This document shows, one piece after another, positions 1-10,386 of a stretch of DNA of 64,000 bases (within the stretch, counting starts at the first letter, position 1; each line of letters opens with the position of its first letter). The stretch spans positions 1-64,000 of the forward strand of contig NVXR01000015.1 of assembly GCA_002733995.1 (NCBI GenBank), read 5' to 3'. The DNA comes from Desulfotalea sp. GTDB lineage: Bacteria; Desulfobacterota; Desulfobulbia; Desulfobulbales; Desulfocapsaceae. Below the pieces are notes generated by a model. It searched no databases and was not told the origin of the DNA. It was given only the letters and a program-made list of their open reading frames with translations. Both the position numbers and the translations under genes were made by a program.

Positions 1-839
1 ACAACCCGTTGTTTGTCACTGAGTTCAGCCTTTTCATTAGCCGGTACTGGAACTCGTAATCCACCCGCAAAACAAACAAAGGTCAAGCCATCTTGTTTTT
101 CAACGGTACACTCCAAAAGATTCATTGGAGGGGTGCCGATAAACCCGGCCACAAAAACATTAACAGGTGTTAAAAACAGTTCCAACGGTGTTCCCACCTG
201 CTCGATATAGCCATCTTTAAGAACAACAATTCTATCGGCAAGTGTCATCGCCTCAACTTGATCATGGGTCACATACACCATGGTCGACTGCACCCGTTGA
301 TGGAGCATTTTGATTTCCGCCCGCATCTGCAGACGAAGCTTCGCATCAAGGTTAGACAACGGCTCATCAAATAGAAAGACCGAAGGCTTGCGAACCATAG
401 CTCGTCCCATGGCCACGCGCTGTCTCTGCCCACCTGACAGTTCATGGGGCTTACGTTGCAAGAAGTCTCCTAAACCAAGAATCTTCCCTACATTTTCTAC
501 ACGCTCCTGAATTTCTTTTTTTGGCGTTTTTTGCTGTTTGAGACCAAATGCCATATTTTCATAGACATTCATATGGGGGTAGAGGGCGTAATTCTGAAAA
601 ACCATGGCAAGCCCCCGATCCTTGGGCATCACATCGTTGATCACCTTACCATCCATAGCAATAGTGCCCTCAGATATTTCTTCGAGCCCCGCAATCATAC
701 GCAGGAGCGTGGACTTCCCACACCCGGAAGGGCCTACTAGCACAAGAAATTCCTTGTCTGCAATGTCAAGATCAATTCCATGGATGACTTCAACCTTATC
801 GTACCGCTTTATAACATTTCTAAATCGTAATTCTGTCAT
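1..839 (-). CDS. ugpC: ABC transporter ATP-binding protein, UgpC/MalK type (partial, runs off left edge)
   Basis: Reverse strand reads [23 protein letters not shown]... from ATG complement(837-839). Walker A region (GPSGCGKST-like), [19 protein letters not shown] signature and Walker B are visible in the reverse complement. Divergent from ugpB/A/E. Confidence 0.85.
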   Translation of the reverse strand, partial: MTELRFRNVIKRYDKVEVIHGIDLDIADKEFLVLVGPSGCGKSTLLRMIAGLEEISEGTIAMDGKVINDVMPKDRGLAMVFQNYALYPHMNVYENMAFGLKQQKTPKKEIQERVENVGKILGLGDFLQRKPHELSGGQRQRVAMGRAMVRKPSVFLFDEPLSNLDAKLRLQMRAEIKMLHQRVQSTMVYVTHDQVEAMTLADRIVVLKDGYIEQVGTPLELFLTPVNVFVAGFIGTPPMNLLECTVEKQDGLTFVCFAGGLRVPVPANEKAELSDKQRV

Positions 840-1225
840 TTTTGTAGCCACCGTTATGCTATAATCATAAAAATTGTAGTTAATTTTGCTTACTCTCAAA
901 AAACATTAAATGGTAAAAGAGTACAGCACTTTTGTAAACAATATTTTAACTCATCAGCGAACACCATCCTATCCTAGGGTAACCACTGCACTGTAACTGT
1001 TGATCATTGCTGCAAACCCGTTCAAATAGAACTTCGACGCGGACGCATGCTCTTCAAGAAGGCCACAATAGGCCGTGTTCCTGCCCTGAAGAATAATTAC
1101 ACTATGTTTTAACTTGACTCTCAATCCATTTCCTACTATCAGGTCTGATAAGTTATTAGCTTTTTTTTCTATTTTGGCACCCTTTTTCAGGGGGTATTTG
1201 TTAAAATTACTTTGGAGGGAACACC

Positions 1226-2554
1226 ATGAAATTAAATCGATTGGCAGTAATTGCTGTTGTGGGAATCTGCCTAAGCTTTCCCGCATCGGTATTTGCAGAG
1301 CCTGTCACCATTAACTGGTGGCATGCGATGAGAAGTGCCAGAGGTAAAGTTGTTGATACAATGATTCAGAAGTTCAACGAATCTCAATCAGAATACGTTG
1401 TTGTTGGCACCAATAAAGGTAATTATGATGAAACAATGAATGCGGGTGTTGCTGCCTTCAGGGCACACAAGCAACCACACATTCTCCAGGTGTTCGAGGT
1501 TGGAACCCAGACCATGATGCAGTCCGGTGCAATATATCCTGTATACCAGCTTATGGCAGATACCGGAAACGCCATTGACTGGTCCAATTATCTCCAGGCC
1601 GTAATCTCTTATTATATGGATGCTGACGGCAATTTGATGTCAATGCCATTCAACTCATCCACACCAATCATGTATTACAACCTCTCCATGTTTGAGAAAG
1701 CGGGCATAGCACCGTTATCAAAAACTGAGGCAATCACATGGGACGAACTTGGAGAAATCACCAAAAAACTCATCGATGCCGGAATCGCCCCACACGGGCT
1801 AGTTACTGCGTGGCAATCATGGACCCAAGTTGAGAACTACAGCGCCATCCACAACATTCCATTTGCCAGCAAATCAAATGGTTACAAAGGACTTGATTGT
1901 GAGCTCACGATCAACAATCCAATGCTTGTACACCACATTGAACGACTCAAAACATGGGCCGACGACAAACGCTTCATGTACGGTGGTCAGAAATATCAGG
2001 GTCCAAAATCCGCATTTATTTCTCAAAATGCTGCTATCTATATCGACTCTGTAAGTGGCATCGCTAAACTTAAAAAAGCTGTACACGATTTCAAATGGGA
2101 CGCTGCCCCCCTACCTGTTGAAGCATCAATGAAATCCCCGCAAAATAGTATCATCGGCGGCGCTTCTCTCTGGGTTCTTACCGGTCATACCGAAAAAGAA
2201 TACGAAGGTGTTGCTGCATTTTTGAATTTTCTTGCAAGCAACGACATGCAAAGTTACTGGCACAAAGAGACCGGATACTTCCCTATCACTCTTAATGCTT
2301 ATAACCAACTCAAAGAAGAAGGTTATTACAAAGAAAACCCACTGCAAGCAATTGGTATTGACCAACTTAACCGTACAGTACCAACTGAGATTTCACGGGG
2401 CTTACGTTTAGGTTACTTTGTTCAGATCAGAAACATCATCAACGAAGAACTTGAGCTTGTATGGAACGGGAAGAAAACTCCACAGGAAGCATTGGACAAT
2501 GCTGTTAAAAGAAGCAACATCCAACTCCGTACATTTGAAAAGACCTATAATTAA
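1226..2554 (+). CDS. ugpB: sn-glycerol-3-phosphate ABC transporter substrate-binding protein
   Basis: Signal peptide followed by VTINWWHAMRSARGKVVDTMIQKFNESQSEY...; extracellular solute-binding protein family 1, UgpB-like; SD ggaggga upstream. Confidence 0.9.
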   Translation: MKLNRLAVIAVVGICLSFPASVFAEPVTINWWHAMRSARGKVVDTMIQKFNESQSEYVVVGTNKGNYDETMNAGVAAFRAHKQPHILQVFEVGTQTMMQSGAIYPVYQLMADTGNAIDWSNYLQAVISYYMDADGNLMSMPFNSSTPIMYYNLSMFEKAGIAPLSKTEAITWDELGEITKKLIDAGIAPHGLVTAWQSWTQVENYSAIHNIPFASKSNGYKGLDCELTINNPMLVHHIERLKTWADDKRFMYGGQKYQGPKSAFISQNAAIYIDSVSGIAKLKKAVHDFKWDAAPLPVEASMKSPQNSIIGGASLWVLTGHTEKEYEGVAAFLNFLASNDMQSYWHKETGYFPITLNAYNQLKEEGYYKENPLQAIGIDQLNRTVPTEISRGLRLGYFVQIRNIINEELELVWNGKKTPQEALDNAVKRSNIQLRTFEKTYN

Positions 2555-2568
2555 TTAGGTAACACAAG

Positions 2569-2592
2569 AGCCCCTTGTTTCAAGGGGCTTTT
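2569..2592 (+). terminator. Hairpin plus short T run between ugpB and ugpA (attenuator/terminator-like)
   Basis: AGCCCCTTG-ttt-CAAGGGGCT followed by TTT: perfect 9-bp stem. Confidence 0.6.
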
Positions 2593-2607
2593 ACTGAGCT
2601 TTGTGAT

Positions 2608-3498
2608 ATGATTAAACGATCGACCTTCAAATCCTCATATCTGCCGTATCTTCTGATACTCCCCCAGATTATTGTAACCCTAACATTCTTTTACTGGCCG
2701 GCGCTGCAGGGACTGATCCAATCCTTTTTCCTCAGTGATCCGTTTGGTAGAAGCAATAAATTTGTATGGTTTTATAACTATATAGAGATATTCACAGACC
2801 CATTATATCTCAAGTCAATCCTGATAACATTTACCTTTAGTATTGCTGTTGCATCTGTATCTATTGCACTCGGCCTTTTTATCGCGACGATGGCAAACAG
2901 AGCGCTCAAGGCCACAGCATTAGTCAGAACGCTTTTGATCTGGCCCTACGCCGTTGCTCCAGCAATATCCGGTGTCCTTTGGCTTTTTCTTCTCCATCCG
3001 TCGTATGGTGTTGTTGCCCTTGCTCTCAATTCCACGCTGGGCCTGGACTGGAATCCTGTGTTAAAAGGTGATCATGCTATGATTATGATTACCATCGCTG
3101 CCGCCTGGAAACAGATCAGTTACAATTTTGTTTTTTTTATGGCAGGCCTGCAAGCGGTGCCCAAATCGCTCATTGAAGCCGCCGCAATTGATGGTGCAAG
3201 TCCCCTGAAAAGATTCTGGGCGATCACCTTCCCTCTCCTGTCTCCGACCTTTTTCTTTTTGTCGGTTATGAATATCGTATATTCATTCTTTGAAACATTT
3301 GGCGTGATCCATACAGTAAGTCAGGGTGGCCCTGGAGGCTCAACGAACATCCTCGTATACAAGGTGTACCAGGACGGCTTTGTTGGCCTGAATCTCGGCT
3401 CCTCTTCAGCACAATCCGTTGTGCTCATGTTGCTGATTGTCGTTATTACGGTTCTACAGTTTAGATACGTTGAGAAAAAAGTTCAATACACAGGTTAG
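2608..3498 (+). CDS. ugpA: sn-glycerol-3-phosphate ABC transporter permease UgpA
   Basis: MIKRSTFKSSYLPYLLILPQIIVTLTFFYWPALQG...; binding-protein-dependent permease with EAAAIDGASPLKRFWAITFP loop. Start set to ATG 2608 because the track start (TTG 2575) lies inside the hairpin. Confidence 0.88.
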   Translation: MIKRSTFKSSYLPYLLILPQIIVTLTFFYWPALQGLIQSFFLSDPFGRSNKFVWFYNYIEIFTDPLYLKSILITFTFSIAVASVSIALGLFIATMANRALKATALVRTLLIWPYAVAPAISGVLWLFLLHPSYGVVALALNSTLGLDWNPVLKGDHAMIMITIAAAWKQISYNFVFFMAGLQAVPKSLIEAAAIDGASPLKRFWAITFPLLSPTFFFLSVMNIVYSFFETFGVIHTVSQGGPGGSTNILVYKVYQDGFVGLNLGSSSAQSVVLMLLIVVITVLQFRYVEKKVQYTG

Positions 3499-3503
3499 GC
3501 GCT

Positions 3504-4424
3504 ATGGTTGAAAAAACCCCCTTTTTAGATTCTTTCACATACATCTTTTTGATGGTAGGTATCCTCATTGTAGGGTTCCCTATGATCTACAGTCTGATAG
3601 CCGCGACACTCTCCTTAGAGGAAGTGTCTAGGGTTCCCATGCCGCTCATCCCCGGCGATCAGTTTCTCGTCAATATGACGGAGGCGTGGACAAGGGGCAA
3701 CCTGGGCAGTCAAATATTTAACTCCTTTATAATGGCAACAGGAATTACCATTGGTAAAATCACCATATCTATTATTGGTGCCTTTTCCATTGTATACTTT
3801 GACTACCGCCTCAGATTCCTTGCTTTTGCCTCGGTGTTTTGTACTCTGATGTTGCCGGTGGAAGTAAGAATCATGCCAACCTACGAGGTCGCGGCCAATG
3901 TACTGAGACCAATGCAGGCAGTTTGGGATGTACTACATCTCAACGGTGTCGTCTCCTGGTTTACCGGCAATGACTTCCATATGACTCTTAATTGGTCGCT
4001 GCTAGACAGCTACACCGGTCTTATACTGCCACTCATTGCATCCGCCACCTGTACCTTTTTATTCAGACAATTCTTTCTAACGATCCCCGAAGAACTCTGT
4101 GAGGCCGCGAAGATGGATGGTGCAACTCCAATGACGTTTTTTTGGAAGATACTACTGCCACTGTCCACCACCAACATTGCAGCACTGATTGTGATTGAAT
4201 TTGTCTATGGATACAACCAGTATCTCTGGCCACTACTGATCACCACAAATCCAGATATGACAACAGCAGTAATCGGCCTGCAAGATCTCATTCCCCAGGC
4301 GGATGACCTTCCAGAATGGAACGTTGCCCTAAGCGGTGCCCTGCTGGTCATGATGCCACCTATCCTGGTTGTATTATCAATGCAACGCTGGTTCGTAAAA
4401 GGACTCATTGAAAAAGAGAAGTAA
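3504..4424 (+). CDS. ugpE: sn-glycerol-3-phosphate ABC transporter permease UgpE
   Basis: Six-TM permease with EAAKMDGATPMTFFWKILLPLS loop, directly downstream of ugpA. Confidence 0.88.
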   Translation: MVEKTPFLDSFTYIFLMVGILIVGFPMIYSLIAATLSLEEVSRVPMPLIPGDQFLVNMTEAWTRGNLGSQIFNSFIMATGITIGKITISIIGAFSIVYFDYRLRFLAFASVFCTLMLPVEVRIMPTYEVAANVLRPMQAVWDVLHLNGVVSWFTGNDFHMTLNWSLLDSYTGLILPLIASATCTFLFRQFFLTIPEELCEAAKMDGATPMTFFWKILLPLSTTNIAALIVIEFVYGYNQYLWPLLITTNPDMTTAVIGLQDLIPQADDLPEWNVALSGALLVMMPPILVVLSMQRWFVKGLIEKEK

Positions 4425-4441
4425 AGGTAAAGAAATGAACG

Positions 4442-4480
4442 ACAAAGCCCGGCCCACTGAGAAGTGAGTCGGGCTTTGTT
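4442..4480 (+). terminator. Rho-independent terminator after ugpE
   Basis: ACAAAGCCCG ... CGGGCTTTGT inverted repeat, 10-bp outer stem plus inner CCACT/AGTG pairing. Confidence 0.65.
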
Positions 4481-4539
4481 GCTGAGTCAACTTTTTAGCG
4501 TTACTCCGCTATCCAGATTTCGTATTGTAAGGCAGCATT

Positions 4540-6564
4540 TCAACAGGCCGAACCCGCATCACTCTCCCCAAGCACCTTGTGTAAACTCTCTCCAAGACGA
4601 TCAACAGAATACGGTTTTACAATAAAGTCTGCCACCCCAAGAGAGTATGCTTCCTCGATTGAGGCCTCTCCTGAATAACCACTTGCAATGATAGCTTTCT
4701 GCTTGGGTTTAAACTCTAACACCCTTCTAAAAGTCTCTAGACCGCTCATTCCCGGATCCATAAGCATATCAAGTATAATAATGTCGACTGTATTTTTAGC
4801 TAAAAATTCGATGGCACCTTCACCGCTTGACAGCGTTATCGACTTGTAACCCAAATGGTTTAGAATATCCGCCGCAATGAGGCGTTGCTCCCCAGAGTCA
4901 TCCACAACAAGAACAGTCTCCCCATTACCTTCTTTACGCAGTGGATCCAAATGCTTTTGAGGTCGTTCAGCCATTTTATCTATAGCGGGAAACATAAGTG
5001 TAAAAGTAGTACCAACCCCAACCGTGCTTTGAACATTTATAACACCCTCATGATCCTCAACAGTCCCCCAGACAACAGACATCCCGAGCCCCGTACCGCT
5101 TTTACCCATCACTTTACTGGAAAAAAACGGCTCAAATATCCTCTCCAAAGACTCACTAGCAATACCAACACCCGTATCTTCGACGGTCAACTTGATGTAA
5201 TTACCAGCCCTCCATTGGAGAAAGTTTGGAGGCCGACTACTCAGATAGATTTTTTCAAGACGTATAAAGATATCACCTTCATTCTGGATAGCCTCCATGG
5301 CATTGGTAATCAGATTCATCACTGTCTTTGACAGGTGTACCGGAGAGCCCTTAATAAAAAACGTTCCGTCCTGCAAAGGAAAATGTAGAGACACACCTAG
5401 ATGATTTTTCTGAAATTCTCTACACTCTAAACTGCCGAGATACTGCGCTATAAGCTCCTGGAAATCAAAGACTTCCTCCACCTTAACACCTCTTCTCGCA
5501 AGGGTGAGTAAATCCTGAACGATGGTGGCAGCCCTTCTACCCGAATCACGAATTGTCTCAAGCGGCTGTATAAAATTAGATTCCGGGGGAAGTTGTAAAA
5601 GCAGTAGATCTGGATAGGTCACAATTCCAGAGAGGATATTGTTCAAATCATGGGCAACCCCACCTGCGAGGGTTCCAATTGCCTCCATTTTTTCAGCATG
5701 AACAAGACGCTTTTGCATCTCTTTTCTTTCGTCAATTTCATGGGTTAATTGACTATTGGCAATTTCTAATTCTTTGGTCCTCACACTAACAAGATTCTGC
5801 AAATCATTTCTGTAATTTGCCAATTCATCGTCACGTTTACCGATGCCATCAAGCATACTGTTGAAGCCATCAACGAGGACGCCAATTTCATCATTATAAC
5901 TCTTTGCGACACTGACCCCATAGTTCTGGGTTTTGGACACCTCAACCATGGTCTTGGCAAGCTGAGTTATCGGGACCAGAATCACCTGATTAAGCCGCAT
6001 ACAAACGGTGGTGGCAACAAAGAGAAGCAGCATGCTAAAGGAGGTCATGAAAATCGCGTAATACCGCAACTGTTCGTTCAGAGAGCTTAAATCTACTCGC
6101 AGTACAATGTGACCGATGACCTTACCACTAAGTTTAATCTCCTGAACGGTGGTAAACCAGGAGGCATTAAATGTGATATCTGGTCTGAGTTGCTCCTGGG
6201 CATAGGTTGCAGGAAACCAAACTGTGGAGTCATTGCTCCAGTAGCCGGAATGTACATAGCGAGAGAACAATTCACCATCTCTACAGTACAGTACAGCCTC
6301 CAGGATATCTGTTTCAGCCTTTAATGTGAAAAGGATCTCTTTAGCTGTTACCTGATCTTGAAACGAAAGGGCTGCTGTTAAATTTTCACCAATAATGGTT
6401 GCCAAAACCATGCTGTTGTTTTGTGATTTAGCCCGATAACTAAAAGTTTTTTCAACAATCACTCCACCAACCATTACAGCCATCAACAGAGCGGAGGTGA
6501 AGAGAACAATAAAAGCCAGTTTCTTTTTGACGGGCCAGTCCCCATATTTCTTCAATCGTAACAT
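4540..6564 (-). CDS. Hybrid sensor histidine kinase (periplasmic sensor, HAMP, HisKA, HATPase_c, receiver)
   Basis: MEAIGTLAGGVAHDLNNILSGI H-box, ITNAMEAI N box, DTGVGI, GTGLGMSVVWG; C-terminal receiver VLVVDDSGEQR...IIILDMLMDPGMSG...IVKPY. Confidence 0.9.
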   Translation of the reverse strand: MLRLKKYGDWPVKKKLAFIVLFTSALLMAVMVGGVIVEKTFSYRAKSQNNSMVLATIIGENLTAALSFQDQVTAKEILFTLKAETDILEAVLYCRDGELFSRYVHSGYWSNDSTVWFPATYAQEQLRPDITFNASWFTTVQEIKLSGKVIGHIVLRVDLSSLNEQLRYYAIFMTSFSMLLLFVATTVCMRLNQVILVPITQLAKTMVEVSKTQNYGVSVAKSYNDEIGVLVDGFNSMLDGIGKRDDELANYRNDLQNLVSVRTKELEIANSQLTHEIDERKEMQKRLVHAEKMEAIGTLAGGVAHDLNNILSGIVTYPDLLLLQLPPESNFIQPLETIRDSGRRAATIVQDLLTLARRGVKVEEVFDFQELIAQYLGSLECREFQKNHLGVSLHFPLQDGTFFIKGSPVHLSKTVMNLITNAMEAIQNEGDIFIRLEKIYLSSRPPNFLQWRAGNYIKLTVEDTGVGIASESLERIFEPFFSSKVMGKSGTGLGMSVVWGTVEDHEGVINVQSTVGVGTTFTLMFPAIDKMAERPQKHLDPLRKEGNGETVLVVDDSGEQRLIAADILNHLGYKSITLSSGEGAIEFLAKNTVDIIILDMLMDPGMSGLETFRRVLEFKPKQKAIIASGYSGEASIEEAYSLGVADFIVKPYSVDRLGESLHKVLGESDAGSAC

Positions 6565-6567
6565 GAT

Positions 6568-7140
6568 TTACTCCACAACTCTGGCCAAGCGTAGAAGCTT
6601 TGCACTCATACTGAGTCCCGCCTGCTGCACTCTCTTATAATCAACCTCTATCTGTATCTTTTTATTTTGACGCAGGAGGCTTACCATTCCACCTCGATTG
6701 ATAAAATCTTCTCCATCAGACACTGTCAAGATGGGAAGATCTGCTATTTTAGCCTTTATTTTTTCCCAGTCACCTTTGGCTTCCTTTGTGACGAAAAGAA
6801 TCCTGCACAAGGCCGTAATGTCATCCGGATCATTAATTCGAGAGACAACTAACTCCCTACCATCTTTTGTTTCTGTCTCCACCGTCTGCTGTAGAACCGC
6901 TTGGAATGACACACTCCCGTACACACCTATATTAAATGTTGATGCACCCTGGACAATAGAATTGGGCCAGGTAACGAAATGGGCCAGATTATACAAAAAT
7001 ACGGATTTTATCTGGTCTTCAAAAACATCCTGTGCCACACTCCTGTTGACGAGTGAAAAAACACCACAAACCAACACCATCCCCATGGCACACAAACGAA
7101 GTTTATGGTTAAATTTATTGTACAAAAAAACAGCGAGCAT
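6568..7140 (-). CDS. YfiR family protein (DUF4154)
   Basis: Signal peptide then FEDQIKSVFLYNLAHFVTWPNS...FNIGVYG...ILTVSDGEDFINRGGMVSLLRQNKKIQIEVDYKRVQQAGLSMSAKLLRLARVV, characteristic of the YfiR family. Confidence 0.85.
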   Translation of the reverse strand: MLAVFLYNKFNHKLRLCAMGMVLVCGVFSLVNRSVAQDVFEDQIKSVFLYNLAHFVTWPNSIVQGASTFNIGVYGSVSFQAVLQQTVETETKDGRELVVSRINDPDDITALCRILFVTKEAKGDWEKIKAKIADLPILTVSDGEDFINRGGMVSLLRQNKKIQIEVDYKRVQQAGLSMSAKLLRLARVVE

Positions 7141-7166
7141 AATCGGGCCTTACTTTATAAAAGATT

Positions 7167-9218
7167 CTAAAACCAGAATGTTGTCTTAAACCAATAGATT
7201 CGAGGTACTTCAGAGGCGACAATATTCGACAAGCTATTAAAGAATTCCTGGTGCGTCGGACCAAAAAGGTTTTCTCCGCCCAGGGTAAAACGTAAACTAT
7301 CCGAGGCTTGCCAACTGAGCTGCATATCAATCCGAATATAAGAATCAATTTCTCCAGCACCAATATCGCTCACATAGTACAACTCAGAGTTAAGAGAGAT
7401 ATCTGGGCGAAGGTCCCAATAGTATCGAAGCTTAAACTGATGTCTCGGTGCATACTCTCCACTTTTCAATTTTTTTCCAGCAAGGGCTGAACCGGATTTA
7501 AAGTCGAGATTCAGATCAATATAAGAGTAGGAGCCCATGAACTTCAAGTTATCCAGGGGTTGCCATGTACTTTGGATCTCTATACCGTACGACTCTCCTT
7601 GCGCTTCATTTTCAAATCGTGCTGGCATTACCAAATACGCTGTCTCTCCTGACTCATAATATGTCTTGTTCTGCGGCTCTAATGTGCGAAGCTTGTCATA
7701 GTCATTAAAATATGTCGTCACATCAAAGGAAAGCGAGCGCCGTACCCGCCATCGATAGCCCAACTCATAGGCGATCAATATTTCGGAATCAAAGCTGTCA
7801 CTGCCTTCAAGCCGTTGCACTACAAGATTACCCTGTCCATCAACTTTCGTTCCAAGGTTTACAGAGACATCAGCTTCCACTCTTGATGGGGTTCGAACTG
7901 CTCTGGATACCGCCGCCCAAATGAGTTGATTAGGGGTCGGTTGCAGACGAAGTTTAATACTTGGCTGCACCTCAAGTCCTGTGTAATCATTATGCTCAAG
8001 TTTTGTCCCGAGGGTGACCCAAGCAAAATCGTCTACAATATTGATATCATCTTGTAGAAAAGTACTCCACAGTTGATCGGAATTACTTGCAGGATCAAAG
8101 CTTATCGTTACAGTGCCTTGTAAATCATCATGGGTCCATCTATAACCAGCCCCCCAGACGATATCATGATTGTCCCATATACTTAATTGATTCTTGAAAT
8201 CAATATCTATAGTATCTCTTGCTTCTGTGAAGATAACGTTGTTTCTATCACCACGATCATAATACACCTGCAGGGTTGTATTTGATTGATCAGAAAACCT
8301 ATGCTCCCAAGAACCAAGAATATGCCCACCACTATATGTCTCAGTAACTCCTGCAGTGCGGATAAATGGTGGGGAAAGATACCCAGTGAGAATGGCTTCA
8401 AAATCAGCCTCTCCGTCAAAGCCCCCCCCCTGTAAAGACATGATATTATGGGACGAAGGCTGACTGTCTATACGAAATCCAGCCCGTAAAGACCTAGAAC
8501 TATCATGGGCGTCTTCTGTTTCCAGTCCATCAAAAGGTGCCCTATCATAGCCCTTTGCGTACAAACGATAGGTCACGCTCTCGTTTAAAGTGCCCCCATA
8601 ACGAGCGGAGACATCAGGCTGGTCAAAGTTACCGATACTGACCGACAGAAATCCACCTTGGGTGTCAGAACTGTTTTTGGTTATTATATTAATGACACCA
8701 TTGACAGCATTAGAGCCCCACACGGTCGCACCGGGGCCACGGATAACTTCAATACGCTTGATGTCCTGCATGACAATATCCAGAGAATTCCAGTGAACAC
8801 CAGAATAAAGAGGTGTATACATGGTCCGGCCATCCACCAGAACCAATAATTTGGTCTCAAAATACTCATTGAACCCCCGGGAACCGATGGCATAACGAGA
8901 ACCATCTATACTGGAGACATCAAGACCCGGGACCATGCGCAAGGCCTCAGGAATGCTGCGCACCCCCGTGCGCTCAATATCTTCTGCTGTAATAACAGAA
9001 ACAGCTGCGGCGGCGGTGAAAAGAGATTCGGACCTTTTTGATACCGAGGTGATTTCTGCCTGCAGAAGGTCTTCAAAGGAAAGGCCTTTCAAGTATCGCA
9101 ATGTCTCTCGCTGACAACACACAGCAGACACAGCTGTTGGCGATATTATTTGACTCATTAGCAAAAAGACCAATGCGACTCCAACTGAATCCTTACATTT
9201 AATCTGTTTTTTAATCAT
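7167..9218 (-). CDS. TonB-dependent outer membrane receptor
   Basis: Plug domain: ITAEDIERTGVRSIPEALRMVPGLDVSSIDGSRYAIGSRGFNEYFETKLLVLVDGRTMYTPLYSGVHWNSLDIVMQDIKRIEVIRGPGATVWGSNAVNGVINIITK; C-terminal beta-barrel ending in aromatic WFKTTFWF. Confidence 0.92.
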   Translation of the reverse strand: MIKKQIKCKDSVGVALVFLLMSQIISPTAVSAVCCQRETLRYLKGLSFEDLLQAEITSVSKRSESLFTAAAAVSVITAEDIERTGVRSIPEALRMVPGLDVSSIDGSRYAIGSRGFNEYFETKLLVLVDGRTMYTPLYSGVHWNSLDIVMQDIKRIEVIRGPGATVWGSNAVNGVINIITKNSSDTQGGFLSVSIGNFDQPDVSARYGGTLNESVTYRLYAKGYDRAPFDGLETEDAHDSSRSLRAGFRIDSQPSSHNIMSLQGGGFDGEADFEAILTGYLSPPFIRTAGVTETYSGGHILGSWEHRFSDQSNTTLQVYYDRGDRNNVIFTEARDTIDIDFKNQLSIWDNHDIVWGAGYRWTHDDLQGTVTISFDPASNSDQLWSTFLQDDINIVDDFAWVTLGTKLEHNDYTGLEVQPSIKLRLQPTPNQLIWAAVSRAVRTPSRVEADVSVNLGTKVDGQGNLVVQRLEGSDSFDSEILIAYELGYRWRVRRSLSFDVTTYFNDYDKLRTLEPQNKTYYESGETAYLVMPARFENEAQGESYGIEIQSTWQPLDNLKFMGSYSYIDLNLDFKSGSALAGKKLKSGEYAPRHQFKLRYYWDLRPDISLNSELYYVSDIGAGEIDSYIRIDMQLSWQASDSLRFTLGGENLFGPTHQEFFNSLSNIVASEVPRIYWFKTTFWF

Positions 9219-9708
9219 AACTTTATCTTGTAAATATAATAACTTAGCTAATATCCGCTGGTTAATATAATTCTATGGCCAGTTTTAGCAACAGATTTTT
9301 CATAAAACCACATCCCCGCCTCCTCTTTAAATCATCAGCCACTTAGGTCAACTATGTGTTTCCACGAAAAAATTTGGCCAAATAATGGATTCTCCAACGG
9401 AGCCATGATCACCACCTAGCCTCTTAACTAGCAGTTTCTTCTGGAATGACTCTTATATTCAATACAAGTAATCTGCAATAAATTACTTGTTCGCACAACA
9501 CAACTCACCACAAAAAAAGGTACACAACCCGACCGAAATTTGATGTAAATCAATCACTTTTAGTCGTATCCTGTTTACTACAGTCCCACATACGTATTTC
9601 TCGGGGAGGATAGACTGGTAAAGAAGAACGAAGGCGCTAAAAGGCCAGCAGATATTTTTGAACAAGTCACAGTTCAGGCCCGAAAGACATTAACGTCAAT
9701 ATCAAAAT

Positions 9709-10272
9709 TTGTTGAATCATAGAGGAGGAAGTACAGTGAACTTACTACAAAAGATGAGAGGCAAGGGGCAGAGCCCTCCCGCAGCTGCTCCGCTTGAAAT
9801 TCTTTGGTCTTGGATAGGAAGCTTTTTAGGAATTTCCGCTGTTTCCCTTATCCATTACAAGATCCTCAACCAGTCGGATTTAATGATGATCATCGGTTCA
9901 TTTGGTGCGTCGGCGGTACTTATCTACGGGGCTATCAATAGCCCCCTGGCGCAGCCAAGAAACCTGATTGGTGGACACATCCTTTCGGCGATTGTTGGTG
10001 TTACGGCTTTTCAACTGTTGGCTTGGGAACCTTGGCTTGCAGCATCACTTGCTGTGTCCACCTCCATAGCCCTGATGCACCTCACTAAGACCCTTCATCC
10101 CCCAGGTGGGGCAACAGCGTTGATTGCTGTCATAGGTTCTGACAGCATACACAGCCTCGGTTATCTGTATGTAATAATGCCCGTGGCTCTCGGCGCCTTT
10201 ACCATGCTTATTATAGCCCTCATCATCAACAACATCCCCAAGACAAGACATTATCCCCAATTCTGGAGATAG
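9709..10272 (+). CDS. HPP family membrane protein
   Basis: SFGASAVLIYGAINSPLAQPRNLIGGHILSAIVGVTAFQ...LMHLTKTLHPPGGATALIAVIGS: HPP motif and HPPGGATAL. A later start near 9736 (gtg, VNLLQKM) after aggaggaag is also plausible. Confidence 0.88.
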   Translation: MLNHRGGSTVNLLQKMRGKGQSPPAAAPLEILWSWIGSFLGISAVSLIHYKILNQSDLMMIIGSFGASAVLIYGAINSPLAQPRNLIGGHILSAIVGVTAFQLLAWEPWLAASLAVSTSIALMHLTKTLHPPGGATALIAVIGSDSIHSLGYLYVIMPVALGAFTMLIIALIINNIPKTRHYPQFWR

Positions 10273-10386
10273 AGCAGAATATTGACAAGCACCCGATAAA
10301 CAGCTAAATTTATATCATAGATGATACTAGCGACACTATTATAGTTATCACTCCTTTTATCCACTCACAGAAGGCCGCACATATCC

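Noticed and set aside
1174-1190. TTGGCAC-CCTTT-TTCA resembling a sigma54 -24/-12 promoter upstream of ugpB
   Set aside because: The -12 element lacks the GC of TTGC and no enhancer-binding regulator is nearby; one weak match is not enough to call it.
969-1286. Reverse ORF of 105 aa across the ugpC/ugpB spacer
   Set aside because: Overlaps the ugpB 5' end, no domain resemblance, and it covers the expected promoter region.
4885-5331. 148-aa + strand ORF antisense to the hybrid kinase
   Set aside because: Antisense to a domain-supported CDS; no recognisable protein family.
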